Assembly: GCA_002110485.1 (NCBI GenBank)
Contig: MOWL01000005.1
Coordinates: forward strand, 186,001-250,000
Length of the DNA: 64,000 nt
Direction of reading: 5' to 3'
Origin: Emergomyces orientalis
Lineage: Eukaryota; Ascomycota; Eurotiomycetes; Onygenales; Ajellomycetaceae
Shown here: piece after piece, positions 11,501 to 22,216 of the stretch
Position numbering within the stretch: position 1 is the first letter of the stretch
Layout: the number at the start of each line of letters is the position of its first letter
Translations under genes and position numbers: made by a program
The notes under the pieces: model-generated
The model's database searches: none
Told to the model about the DNA's origin: nothing
Seen by the model: only the letters and a program-made list of their open reading frames with translations

Positions 11501-12290
11501 CCAGTTACATGGAATGCATGCTCCAACAGCAGAGGCGGATACTCCGGGAACCCCAACAAGACAGCTCGTCTTAGCGCTTCGGCCTGTTTCTTCTTCGACC
11601 TCTTGTTATTTCCCGCAGCCTCCGCAGGACCCCCCACCGCATCCTTCGATTTCTGTAATGTATCCCTCAATCTTTCAATCGACAAAGGCGGCGGCCCATT
11701 ATAATTCTGCTTGTTGGTAAGGACATATTGCAAGCCCACTCTAACCTCTTCCTGGTCACTCCCTTCATGCACAATGCGGTGCAGTGCAATGATCTTGTAC
11801 TCCTTGTCCGTTAGGATAATATTTCCTGCCGCATAGAACTCTAGGAGGAGATGGAAAATCCCATCGCTAAGCTCAATATCGATGATCCTATCCGTGCCCA
11901 CTTGAGAGACGGCTGTGACCCTTCTTGTCTTCAGAAACTTGCGCAGGCGACTGATAAATGGGGAGGGAGCGGCGGCGGTTGTGCGAGAGTACTCTGTCAG
12001 GTGGCATCTGAAGCCGGTGTCGACAATGAGTTGCTTTCTCGTGTCTGGTTTGGCTAGCTTAAAAAGGCATATGCGCTGTAGTAGAATATATCTCAGTATC
12101 GATTTTGAGGGTGTTTATAGAGAGCAGAAGACGTTCATTACCGATGATAGGTCGTATATGTTGGAAATCCGTAGGCCAACCAGAGCGTCTGAAAGCTCCC
12201 GCGATATGACCTGGCAAAGTTAGAGTGTGGAACGAATATCAAGGGCGCCGAACAAACCTTGACATCGAGAGAGGAGAATCTCTGCTTCAT
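8569..12290 (-). CDS. RQC2: ribosome quality control factor Rqc2/Tae2 (NEMF, NFACT family)
   Basis: Four exons, 12290-12258, 12210-12142, 12075-10466 and 10405-8569, encode 1182 residues. Rqc2 binds 60S subunits with stalled peptidyl-tRNA, helps recruit Ltn1, and directs mRNA-free addition of Ala/Thr tails. The N terminus MKQRFSSLDV and the VGTDRII segment conserve D9, D96 and R97, matching yeast residues D9, D98 and R99 needed for tailing. NFACT-N is followed by a coiled coil (about 270-320), then the NFACT-R core DGYLILGGRDLQQTEILYRR, an acidic/basic low-complexity region, and NFACT-C (VPVCAPWMALGQYKYR-type). The last 45 residues are almost all Gly and Lys. The 60-nt third intron has no stop and keeps frame if retained. 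Confidence 0.96.
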
Positions 12291-12849
12291 TTTCACGGGG
12301 TTTTGGAATGATGGCTGCGTGAATTTCTTGTCTGGAAGTTGTTGTTCTCTCTCAGCCCAAAAAAAGAGGAACTTCGGGGAGCCGTAGAGTGACGTAGGTG
12401 GGGCACGTATAAATAAATATTGGCTATTGAAACTATTCCAACGAGCATCGTACGAAAATTAAAGATTTTAATACTCCGTCTGGGCAAGTTAATATGAAAT
12501 ACCTTGGTGTGTATAGAGGGTTAAAGGCAATGCAAAAATAACTTGTATATATTTATTTGGTTTGTGCCAGCTTTCGACTGTGGGCACCCGGCAAGGTTTT
12601 TGATATTCCACTTTTTCAGTAGGAGTAGATAGCAAAAAGAGACATATAGACATTAACTACAGGGAAATAGAAAAATAAAATCCATTCTATAATATTCCGC
12701 AAGAAATGAAAAATTCTTCACCCGGAGATCGGATTCAAAAACGAAATAGCACCATTTACGCCAATGCCCAGAGCTGTATATAACCTGACGAAACAAATGA
12801 CGACAAAAAGGCTGTCAAAAGCCAAAAAAAAGGATAAGCTCGCCTTTTT
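12291..12849. other. intergenic (RQC2 promoter and coatomer zeta 3' end)
   Basis: AT-rich spacer between two genes on the same strand. No coding signal beyond a short shadow frame. Confidence 0.5.
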
Positions 12850-13586
12850 TCACAGCCCTTGCCGCAACTGCTCTGCAAGTCGCCTTTTGCCAAACTCCCA
12901 AGCATTCAACAAACCTTGTTCCGATAAATCTATTCCCTTCATATTTGGCGCATCCTGCGCGGGAGCGCGGCTGACACGCGAGGCAATGTGGACGGCATCA
13001 GTTTCGAGAAAGATACCGTCATCGACAATCTCGTCAACAGCTAGAGAGACAAGGTCATAATTTTCGATAATGCTGCGCTTGTCAACACCGGTTCTACATG
13101 ATCGTGCGAAAAAGGAGCAATCTAGTCAGCTTTATCCATGAATAAAAATAATAATACAATAAAAAAAAAATAATCAAAAAAGTGACCTCCCAAATGCACA
13201 AAACGAAAATATTGCACATACCGAAGCAAAATATTCAACGAATCCCTCAGCGAAAGAACAACATTGTACAGCAGAACCTCATTCTCCTCCGCCCCGCCAA
13301 CCACATAGAGCATCACGTCACCTTCCGTCTTGAAAACCACAACCCGATTGTCATACAGAATGATATCACTCGTTTGCTTGACAGTCTTCTCTAGCAAGCC
13401 CTTCTCGAACGCTTTCTGGTCCTTGACGCTGGGATACGGGTTTGCGCCAGGGTAGTCCGACGAGTTGGCTGGGGTGCCGGCAGGACGGTGTGGAGGGGAG
13501 TAGTACTTCGCGAAGATTCTCGAGGAGTCGTCCGTGGACATGATGAGGATCGCATTGACGGAGAAAAGGGATATTGGTGCCGGCAT
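12850..13586 (-). CDS. RET3: coatomer zeta subunit (COPI)
   Basis: Two exons, 13586-13222 and 13093-12850, encode 202 residues; the 128-nt intron splits an Arg codon. Zeta-COP is the small longin-fold subunit of the COPI coat, which pairs with gamma-COP and drives Golgi-to-ER retrieval. Visible family segments are the N-terminal SLFSVNAILIMSTDDSSRIF strand, EKTVKQTSDIILYDNRVVVFK, DVMLYVVGGAEENEVLLYNV, and after the splice VDKRSIIENYDLVSLAVDEI followed by GIFLETDAVHIASRVS. Length matches the family. A TCACGTGA palindrome lies 125 bp upstream of the ATG at 13711-13718. Confidence 0.95.
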
Positions 13587-14678
13587 CTTGGCTATGTGAT
13601 TGTGTGTGTGGTAGTATTCTAACGGGAATTCGTGGTAGGCGTTTCTGATGGTTCGGAGGTGATTGATGGTCGAGGCTTTGAGTTGCTGGCCGGAGTGCGC
13701 TGTCTATAAGTCACGTGATATAGAATTCACCCCTTTCCAAGTTGCTCCTATTTGGAGCGCTCTTGTGGAAATAAGCCCATAATTAAATATTACAATTGCT
13801 GGCTTTTTTTTAGGTCCTGAAATTGGGCATACTATCTAGGAGCACAAGAGAGGGTATCTTGGAATATAAGATCGGGGCCTTCAGTTGCTACCCAGTCAAA
13901 TAACACACAGACTAAAATATGTTCTCTGATTCTTCGATTATGTCAAAAAATCAGGAAAGCTCGGGGAAAAAACCGCGGACAGAGAGCAGTATGTATATAT
14001 ATGGCAAAATGTAATATGTCAATAGAGAGGCGAGGGGGAGGTATATAAAGCAATAATAACATCTACACCGAATAATAATAAACGAGAAACACACGGGTGG
14101 GGTGGATATCACGAAATTGGCTTCGACAGAAACCTATAAGTTTAGTCGCATTCACCATACTGGACAATTAACAAATGCAAAATAAAGTAAATACGTTCCA
14201 TCGTAAATGATAATTCATAGATAAAGGTTGGAATTGGGAAGTAGAAAAGGGGAGGGGAAAAAAAGAAAAGTATCAAAAGCACGAATGTCCAAAAGCATTC
14301 ATTAGGGAAAAGGAAAGAAACATAAAAGCGTTATACGCGGGCGGGAATAGCCTGCAATGTCTATATGACATCACAGCATGCAATTTCCCCGATGTATAAA
14401 TCGGTATATTCATGTAGCCCACGGTCTGCAATATCTGCGTAGAAAGAAAATTAAATCAATATGGTATAACAAAGATATATCGACATGTTGACGTTAAATG
14501 TAAAAAGCAAAACCAGGTGGGAAAATATGGCATATGTGAATGAGAACCTGTAAACTTCCACCATATCTCAAAGGGGTCGTAGATGAGAAAATTGGTCGCA
14601 GAGGGTTGATTCAACATGTGTAACGCTGCCAACAAGAAAGAAAGCCATGACGCATAAATGATGGTTGAAAAGGTCAAT
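13587..14678. other. intergenic
   Basis: Coatomer zeta promoter (with TCACGTGA at 13711-13718) followed by A-rich sequence up to the 3' end of the coiled-coil gene. No further gene was recognised; a small minus-strand frame at 14456-14788 overlaps the coiled-coil 3' end and looks like a shadow. Confidence 0.45.
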
Positions 14679-16738
14679 TTAAGTGGGCGATGTGACACTT
14701 GGAGGGTCGGTTTGCCCAGGACGATTGAACCAGGAGATCCAGCTTCCACGGTTCGCCTTCTTGCGCGCCTCATCATCGGCCTGGTCACTACCCTCGAGGT
14801 CTTTGTTTTCCTGAACCAGGCGCAAAGGTCGTAGTTTATTCTGCGTCATCACTGCGCCAGTATAGTTATTCATACCTGGGCTGGAGCGCTGAGGGCTGGA
14901 TGTACCTTCCGTTGAGGCTACCTCGCCGCTGCGATCGCTCGTAACACTAGGCGTGCTACTCATGCCCCGATCCTGAGTTCTACTTGAGATAGAACTAACG
15001 GGGACAGACGCTCGTTTCGACGCCATGTTAGAGTTAAAGAACGCTCCTTGCCCCGACGACAGTGTAGGACTAATTCCAGGACTCAGAGGGCCATTGGATG
15101 GGGGACCACGGTACATCTGACCTACGACAGCAGCAGCGGTGCCGTCTGCTTGATCCGAGCGTGTCCTCCGGTGCAGTGTTCGTGAGCGGCCTAGGGGGAT
15201 ACTTGGTGCGGTGTCTGGATTCTCATTCACCGTAGGATGGGTTTCAACCTGAGGTTCATGGATTGGGGCCTGCGTAAAATGACTCGGTGTCCGCGATTTG
15301 GGCTTAGGTCGGGTGGTTTGCCCTGACACAACAGATTTCGCCCTCTGAAGGAATGATGGTCCGGTAGCTTCTGTCTTGTCGGACGGAGGGGGAGGCGGAG
15401 GCAGGTCTTTATCGACATTGGCCAGTTTGTTTGTGGGCGAGGTTGAAGGGTCAGTGTCATTTTTATCCAAAATATGTTCGAACCCTTCAGTTTGGAGTAA
15501 GCGCCCTATGATCCTTTCAATATAGAGGCTCAAGGCCTTATTTTGATCTTTAAGGGATTTGAGCTCTCCTTCGAGTCGCCGACGGGAGTCAGCGTCTCCG
15601 CCTTCACCAACTGACTCAAGCTCATCTGCGAGTGATCCGAGTCCACTGCCCGCTTGTTGGTTTTCTTGGTTGTTATCATGCATGAAATCTCCCTTGGAGA
15701 AGTCACCGTTCAGTGTTTTCTCGCTCAGCAGAAGTTGATAACTCTCATTGTCTTCCATCAGGCGAGCGTTTGCCATTCTCGCTTCCAGAAGTTCGCGCTC
15801 CAGGTCATGTTGGCGACCACCACCCATATTTTCCATTTCGACGAGTTTGATCTGGGCTTCCGCTAATTCAAGTCTCAAAGACTCAATGAGTTTATCCTTT
15901 TGCAAAATCAACTTCGAGTTGTTTCGGGAAGGGCTGCGCTGGAGCTGGGAGGAGGGAGCAAATTGCCCGTTTTCGAGATCTGCCGAGGCTCTGTTTCGAA
16001 AGCTCGCTGAAAAAGAAAAGAAGTTAGGAAAGGTTAACAACGATAACAAGGCATCTTATATCAACAGTGGAAATAGGGGAACCTACGAGATCTGGAGACG
16101 TTACGATCATTCTCCACATTGATACGGAATTCCTTCTGCGCAATGGTTTCTTTCAAGCGCTGGATAGTGGACTGCAAATCCTCCTCTCGATTTGCCTGTT
16201 GCTCCTTTTCCTTTGTCATGCCCACCCGCTCCGTCTCATGAGCTTGCTGTAGATCGCGAATTTGCCTCGTCAGTTCTTTAACCTCACCCTGGAGCGCACT
16301 TAATGCGCTGGCTTTTTCATGTGCTTGCTCCTCTAGTCTCCCCTGTTCGCTAACCGCTTCATCAAGTCGCAGCTGCAGGACGCCCAGTTGTTTCCGATAC
16401 TGATCTGAGATAGTTTCGGCTTTTTGAACCTGCTCTTTCAGCTCATCGATGAGGGCAGCGTTCTGAGCTCTCGCATCATCATCTGAAGGATTTGAAAATA
16501 TTCTGGGAACGGAGCTCATGCTGAGGTTGGACCGACCCGCGCCGGGTTTTCGGGCTGCTGCTCTAGCGGAGACAGGGCCAGGAGACTGTCTTGTAGAAGG
16601 GGATCGTCCAACACCATTCACTGAAGACTGCGTCGAATGCGAGGGAGTTCGTGCAGTTGGAGAGGTTGCTGTAGTCTCTGTATTTGACGTTCTGTGACCA
16701 CCTCCGCTGTAGGAAATTTTTCTTGCAGTGCTCGACAT
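14679..16738 (-). CDS. coiled-coil protein with Ser/Pro-rich tails, function unknown
   Basis: Two exons, 16738-16087 and 16006-14679, encode 659 residues; the 80-nt intron is phase 1. The start is the ATG in GGCGCCATGTCG. Residues 1-95 are Ser/Thr/Pro-rich and probably disordered. About 100-220 is a strong heptad coiled coil (for example LIDELKEQVQKAETISDQYR). After the splice comes SFRNRASADLE, then a second coiled coil (residues 245-300, KDKLIESLRLELAEAQIKL), and a third short one near 380 (LKDQNKALSLYIERIIGRLL). The rest is low complexity with a DLPPPPPPS run, ending in a basic, Trp-containing RGSWISWFNRPG motif. Similar fungal proteins are usually labelled M protein repeat proteins. A scaffold role is inference only. 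Confidence 0.8.
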
Positions 16739-17463
16739 GGCGCCGTGATGATAAAATGAACGAACGGCTCGTATTAACACATGTGTTTGCAAAATCCAAA
16801 GCAGGCTTGACGGAAACGGTGGCTTCCAGGGCTGAGACGGTCCCGAGGTGTGTCAGTGAATAACAACGAATGGGATATGAATCCAGGTTTTCGATCGAGG
16901 CTGTGAGATGGCCAACGGTGTCTTGGTGCCTAAAAAGATCCCGAGGGTGCCAGCTGACAATAAATAGAGAACAGATTCACAATAACAGATAGAACAATAT
17001 TTTAATGAGCGTCCAGCAGGGTACATAGGAATCAAAGATGAATGTGTCTTCAAGCAAATTTAAAAAAAGTAGTTGGTTGTTGTTGTCTCGAGACAGAATG
17101 CTGACCTCATCAAATCTGATACACTGCTGATACGCAACCCGTACCCTTAAATACCGGGGCACTCAAGCAATAATTGCCTCTTTTGTGTATTACCCACGAC
17201 GGTTGAATAATACGTTCTAATCTCCGGGCAACCAGCCTTGGCACGCTATTCTATTTTGGGAAATGCTAAGCCCAGATTCGCCAATCAGCGTCCGAGGCAG
17301 CGTTCCTTCCCAAAGAGGAAAAGTTTTAGGTTTGGATCTACATCACGTGATGTGTTTCAGAGCGAAAATAGTTTGACTAAGCAAGACATCATCGCCTAGT
17401 TGCAGTAGTGGTACCGAATTTATCCATACATCCATATCAAAATGTGGAGGCATGAAACGCGAC
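16739..17463. promoter_or_regulatory. intergenic with CCAAT and TCACGTGA elements
   Basis: Upstream region of the coiled-coil gene (minus strand) and the F-box relic (plus strand). It holds CCAATCAG at 17281-17288 and a TCACGTGA palindrome at 17343-17350. The palindrome lies 114 bp before the start of the F-box relic, so it may have belonged to that gene. Confidence 0.35.
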
Positions 17464-18236
17464 AACCTTGGAAACACGCACACAGATATGGCATGGATGG
17501 CGTGGAATGGACGGTATTATCCATGTACAGCGACGTAGAAAACTGGTTACGTTGCCTGAAGATGTTTTTGAACTTGTTGCTCTTTGCCTGCCCCAAGATA
17601 TTTTCGACATCATTGTTCCGACTCCCGAGTTAATAGGCGGCTGCGCCCTCCCAGCGATTCCCATACATATTCCGACGCATCAAATTCAGGTTTTTCGCCC
17701 AGGACTTTGACCTTTTTGGCCAGCTTTCAACTTTGCTCTTATTCGCATTATATTCAGTCCCCCATCCACTGGGTCCGCCCAAATACTGGAATTGGTATGT
17801 TTCTCTGCCAAATTTCCCGCTTTGAGACACCTCCAACTCTGGAAGGCGACAATAACACCAATGGATCTTGTATATTTCCTCCGACATGTAATTCCCAATG
17901 TAGTGTCTCTGCACTTCAGTGATATTTGCTTAAGCCGTTTAGATCCGCGGTTAGGAGCGTATCAATTCGAACCTCTGGAAATTTTGCTGTTGAAGATTCT
18001 GAGAGAAATGTCGGAGGTTTGATAGAAGGGGACTTTTGAGAAAATAACCATCATCCAAGGTCCAGGACAAATCAAAGACACGTATCCCCTTCAAGAAGTC
18101 CTTGCTCGGAGAGCTGGGGATCACTGACTTCACCCCTGAGTATCTTCGTGAATTGAGGTGTGACCCCGACGATGATTATGATGCCTTTACAGTACGCGCT
18201 GAATTGGCGGGTACAAGGCACATCCAGGCAGGATAG
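17464..18236 (+). pseudogene. degenerate F-box/LRR-like gene
   Basis: Coding-like segments lie in order but in different frames. Around 17540-17600 a frame reads KLVTLPEDVFELVALCLPQD, typical of an F-box start. From about 17675 another frame reads RRIKFRFFAQDFDLFGQLST and runs to a stop at about 17823. It is continued without a gap by a shifted frame reading ALRHLQLWKATITPMDLVYF and FLRHVIPNVVSLHFSDICL, which ends at 18022. A last frame from about 18109 reads ELGITDFTPEYLRELRCDPD and ends at 18236. At least one break (near 17815) falls within conserved sequence where no intron fits. The boundaries are approximate; some breaks could be unrecognised introns. Confidence 0.6.
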
Positions 18237-18771
18237 ATAGGCTTTGGAGTTGGTTAATATAGACCCCCAGGTTGATATATTTTGGAGCCCCTGTGATGTT
18301 TGGCTGGGTGAGGTCCATTCTGTGAAAAGGAGTAACAAATGGTCCCTAAGTACTAGTAGTCTTGAAAATGTAGCGCAATATACAGATTACAGGGCACTCA
18401 ATATTCTATCCAGATAGAGACATATATGGCTTTAATGAATGTTATCCTACCCGTTAGATCGTAATATAAAAACATATATTTTCATCTCATTCCTGATCAA
18501 TGCCAAAAAATGCTAGAAACCCTGGCTCAAGACGACCCGGCAGTCTGCTTATATAAGCACATAACTTTCGCTCGCCCGGAAAAATGCTCGCCCGTTCCTT
18601 CAAGCCCACACAAAATTCGCATACAAAATTTCGCTAAAAAACCACCAGCGATATTTCAACACCGCAACCTTACTATCAATCGTCAATCTCCATTCCGTGC
18701 CGGAGCGCAAAAACTCATCAGTTTCAATTATATATCTTTAGAAAGTCCCCCGATCTTTCTAACGCGTTACG
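18237..18771. promoter_or_regulatory. eL30 promoter region
   Basis: Contains TTATATAAG at 18549-18557, a possible TATA element 215 bp before the eL30 ATG, in an otherwise AT-rich spacer. Confidence 0.3.
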
Positions 18772-19712
18772 ATGGCACCAAAGAAGGCTAAGAAGAACGC
18801 CGACAACATCAACTCGCGCCTTGCGCTTGTGATGAAGTCTGGCAAGGGTGAGTCCAACTACTGTTTGAAAGATTTTATTGCGAAGATGATCAATTCGACT
18901 GCTTGCTTTCTTAACCCTTCGATGGAGGCTCAGGGCTGATTGGTTTTTCCTGATTTGATTGAATAGTCACACTGGGCTACAAGTCTACCCTCAAGTCCCT
19001 CCGTTCCGGCAAGGCCAAGCTCGTCATCATTGCCGGCAACACTCCTCCCCTCCGCAAGAGTGAACTTGAATGTAAGAAACATCTCCAAAATTTTGTTGTT
19101 TATTTCCCGTTTTACGGTCGAGACGCCAAAGAAGTATGGCTAATATATATCTTTTGATTCATATAGACTACTCCATGCTTTCCAAGACCAGCGTCCACCA
19201 TTTCTCCGGTAACAACGTAAGCTAAGCCTCATCTCATACTATTTTCCACTCTCCTTGTCCCATTTTCTTTCCAGCATGCTACTACATCCACCGGCTCGAC
19301 CCGACTCGACTTTCCTCAACTCAGGATGCCGCAAATTTGTTACCACCAACGCGACAAGTGATATAGAGCTTTATGAGCTTCGATATACTGGAGTTGGGGT
19401 CGAGCTCGAGGCTACGAGCCGGTTGAACACACGTAGTCATGCTCACCCAGCGAAGAAGCTATACCCTGTCTCCCCACAAAATTTTACAAAAAAAAGCTTC
19501 GGAGGGTATTGATCAAACGCTGACAAACAATGCTTATTATTTCCGCGTTTTCCTTTCCCCCACTGCGGGCATGGAACATGTGGAAAATTTTTTTTTTTTT
19601 TCCCATTTTATAGATCGAGCTTGGAACTGCCTGTGGAAAGCTGTTCAGGTGCTCCACCATGGCCATTTTGGATGCCGGTGACTCTGATATCCTCACCGGC
19701 ACCACTGTTTAA
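18772..19712 (+). CDS. RPL30: 60S ribosomal protein eL30
   Basis: Four exons, 18772-18847, 18967-19071, 19167-19216 and 19614-19712, encode 109 residues. The protein starts MAPKKAKKNADNINSRLALV, continues with LGYKSTLKSLRSGKAKLVII and AGNTPPLRKSELEYYSMLSK, and ends in a GTACGKLFRCS segment and a short GDSDIL tail. All of these are diagnostic of the eL30/L7Ae-like fold. eL30 is a component of the 60S subunit at the intersubunit face. Introns are 119, 95 and 397 nt; the last is long for this window. It contains a 14-base T run just before its acceptor. Confidence 0.97.
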
Positions 19713-20250
19713 GTAAAAATAGTGCGGGGGACGAGATGTTTTTGCGTGTGGAGATTGGACTGGAATGGTCTTTTGTGGCGGTTACTGCTCCTGCCAAAAC
19801 CATTACCTGGAATGGCAGTATAGCAAGCGCCATGTTGGGCTTTGATGTTTAGTGTTGGCTGCATGTTGGAGATAAATAGTGTCTCTTAAACTATATTTTA
19901 TCTCCTAGTTCGAACCTGTCTACTGTGTGCTCGGCTACTTACCTAGATAGAACCGGGTACGAGAAAATGAAAACGGACCAAAATAACCTCGATGTCTAGA
20001 ATCCAGCGCATAAAAAGTAACGACCAAGCCAAAATCTATCTATTTTGAGGGACGAAAGGCTTGGTTTGGTGCATGTTAACAAAAAAATATTTATTTATTT
20101 ATTTATTTTTTCATCCACCGAACTCGATTTGCAAGCTTCAGGGACTAAATTCGTAAAATCTCTAAAAGTCTATCAAAAGAGCGCTCGTGGCCGTAAACTA
20201 AAGAAATACTTCGTCAAATAGCAACCATTGTGTCCCATCGTGCACATCTT
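19713..20250. other. intergenic, convergent 3' ends
   Basis: Spacer between eL30 and the CFEM receptor gene. It contains a short (TTTA)n tract at about 20088-20107; nothing coding was recognised. Confidence 0.5.
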
Positions 20251-22216
20251 TTACCTTCCTGAGGTACCATCCTGCCACTGATAATCACTCCGAATGGTTG
20301 TGAAACTCCCCAACCCATGCCCGGGCTGTATTTCCCCCCTTTCCACTAGGGGATATATATCTGACTCTAACGATGTCACCCCTCCACCTTTCCCCAGCGG
20401 ACTCCTCGCGTGCGGGGAAAGTGACGAATGAGGCGGGTGTGGACCACCTCTCTGGCACGAAAATGCTCTACCATTATTACCACTAAATTTGACGACGTTG
20501 GTGCGTACATTTCTAGCCCTTTTGGGCGATGCACCGCTTTGGTCGCCCAACAGCTTTGGAAATATTTTGCGGAGTAGAGCGCGGATGGCCGGCATACATG
20601 CCCAGATGATAGTGGCGTGGCATTCAATGGTATTCCAGTAGCCGACGGGAACGTAATCCCCTGTGAAGTTTGTTAGAAAAGGGAGCGAGTTTACGAATTT
20701 GTGAAGGGAATGGGGAAATGTACAAGTAATGTTGTTAGAGTTCCCGAATAGGAGTAATGACTTTAGACGGACTATGTTGATGGCTGTGACGCTGTTTATT
20801 TAATTTTTCTATTGTTAAAGACCTGGGTTGTTTCCTTTTCGTGGTTGCGGAGAGGCAGCGAATCTGTGCGCGGAGGAGGTTGGGAGCGATAGGGGTAGAA
20901 AAGGGAAACTCACAAAAATCCAACACCAAACATGAATATGATGTGTATCTTCTTTTTCACCGCCAGAGCCAATCTCATCAATTGATTGATTGGTAAAGTG
21001 ATAATTACAACGTCCAATATGATATCTATCGCCGCGCATATCCAACCGATCAGATTGATATTGCTGCATTTATAATTCTCATGTTCGCCGTCCCAGCGAT
21101 CCCAGGCAAAATGGACTGGGCTACACTGAAACAAAGCGGTTAAAACGAACGCGATTCCGTAGGCGATGGTGATACTCATCACGACATAACAGGTGACTTT
21201 GAAGTTGTGCGAGGGGAATATTCGCAGATAGAAGAACAATATGGATACTTTCGTTACGTTCACAGTGACCAAGTACATTACTTCTTGGACATAATAGAGC
21301 TAAATGACTAATGTTAGTTGACACCATATCATTTCATCAAGGCTGCTGCAGGCTAAGCGACGAAGTGACTCACTTTGAGGATATAAGTAATATCATCGAA
21401 GGGAACATTCCACATGTCCTTCCCAAGACCAGCATTGGCGACTATAAATTCCTGGAGTGAGAACTAATTCGCGAAGCAATTCGAAGGCGGGTGAAGACCA
21501 AATGACAAGGATACTTACGAGGGACTGATATAACACCCAGTGGTATTCCGAATGCCTAATGAAATCTCAGCATATTATTGAAGATAAGAAGATCGATCTC
21601 AGAGGCTCACCATAGCGATAGTGATTGCCCAGTCATCTGCATAAAATTGTTCGCCAAAATATGGTAACTTCAATATCATACGCAAAATGAATGTGACGAA
21701 GGCAATTGCGGCTCCTGTTACTCCACAGATTGAAATCACAGCCGTCCTATCCCGTTTTGAGTGTCCACACGTCTTTTCCGAAATTCGTTTCACAGCTTTT
21801 TGTTGTAGTCAGTAACCGTGCTTAGGGGCTTCATTACGACAATACCGATCGCGTGAGCTCTTACTAAGGGATTCTTTAACTGTGCAGCGACCGAAGACAC
21901 AAGTATCGATAGCCACAGTCAGTTTGGCGTCCGAGCAAACACATTTTGGATCTTGGAGAAGGCACGGGAACTCCGGAGCCAGTCGTATGAAACATTGTCT
22001 CTAGAATGGGTTAGTTCATAGTCAGCAGGCGCGCTGTCTTCAACAATGTTGATAGAAGATAACCGCGCCTCAAACAAATTGCCTGATCAGAGAACCTACA
22101 GCACAGTTTGGTAAACCAGCGATCGAATCCGCTCGCGTTTCAATGCCAAATTGCGCAGCTGTGGCCAGGGGGGCCAAGCAGGCCGCTAGGGCCAGCGAAA
22201 CCCGTAATGCCTTCAG
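20251..22216 (-). CDS. CFEM-domain seven-helix membrane protein (Pth11/rhodopsin-like), start codon not found
   Basis: Eight exons join in frame: 22216-22100, 22000-21865, 21795-21611, 21555-21519, 21441-21374, 21299-20914, 20791-20724 and 20660-20251 (about 468 residues). Exon 1 encodes a signal peptide (LRVSLALAACLAPLATA). Exons 1-3 encode a CFEM domain with all eight cysteines: LPNCA, RQC, PCLL, KCVC, DTC, GRC and KTC. The rest is the fungal rhodopsin-type integral membrane domain, with YADDWAITIAM, LGKDMWNVPFDDITYI, VNVTKVSILFFYLRIF, CSNINLIGWICAAIDII and DYVPVGYWNTIECHATIIWA, followed by a basic cytoplasmic tail. Relatives include surface-sensing Pth11-like receptors. Where ATG is expected before AAG GCA there is CTG (22216-22214), with a stop upstream in frame. 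Either the start is lost, an upstream exon exists (an AG sits just before the CTG), or translation starts at CTG. Confidence 0.8.

Noticed and set aside
18848..18966. Possible box C/D snoRNA in eL30 intron 1 (GATGATC and CTGA present)
   Set aside because: The C box does not match RUGAUGA, and no terminal stem was found.
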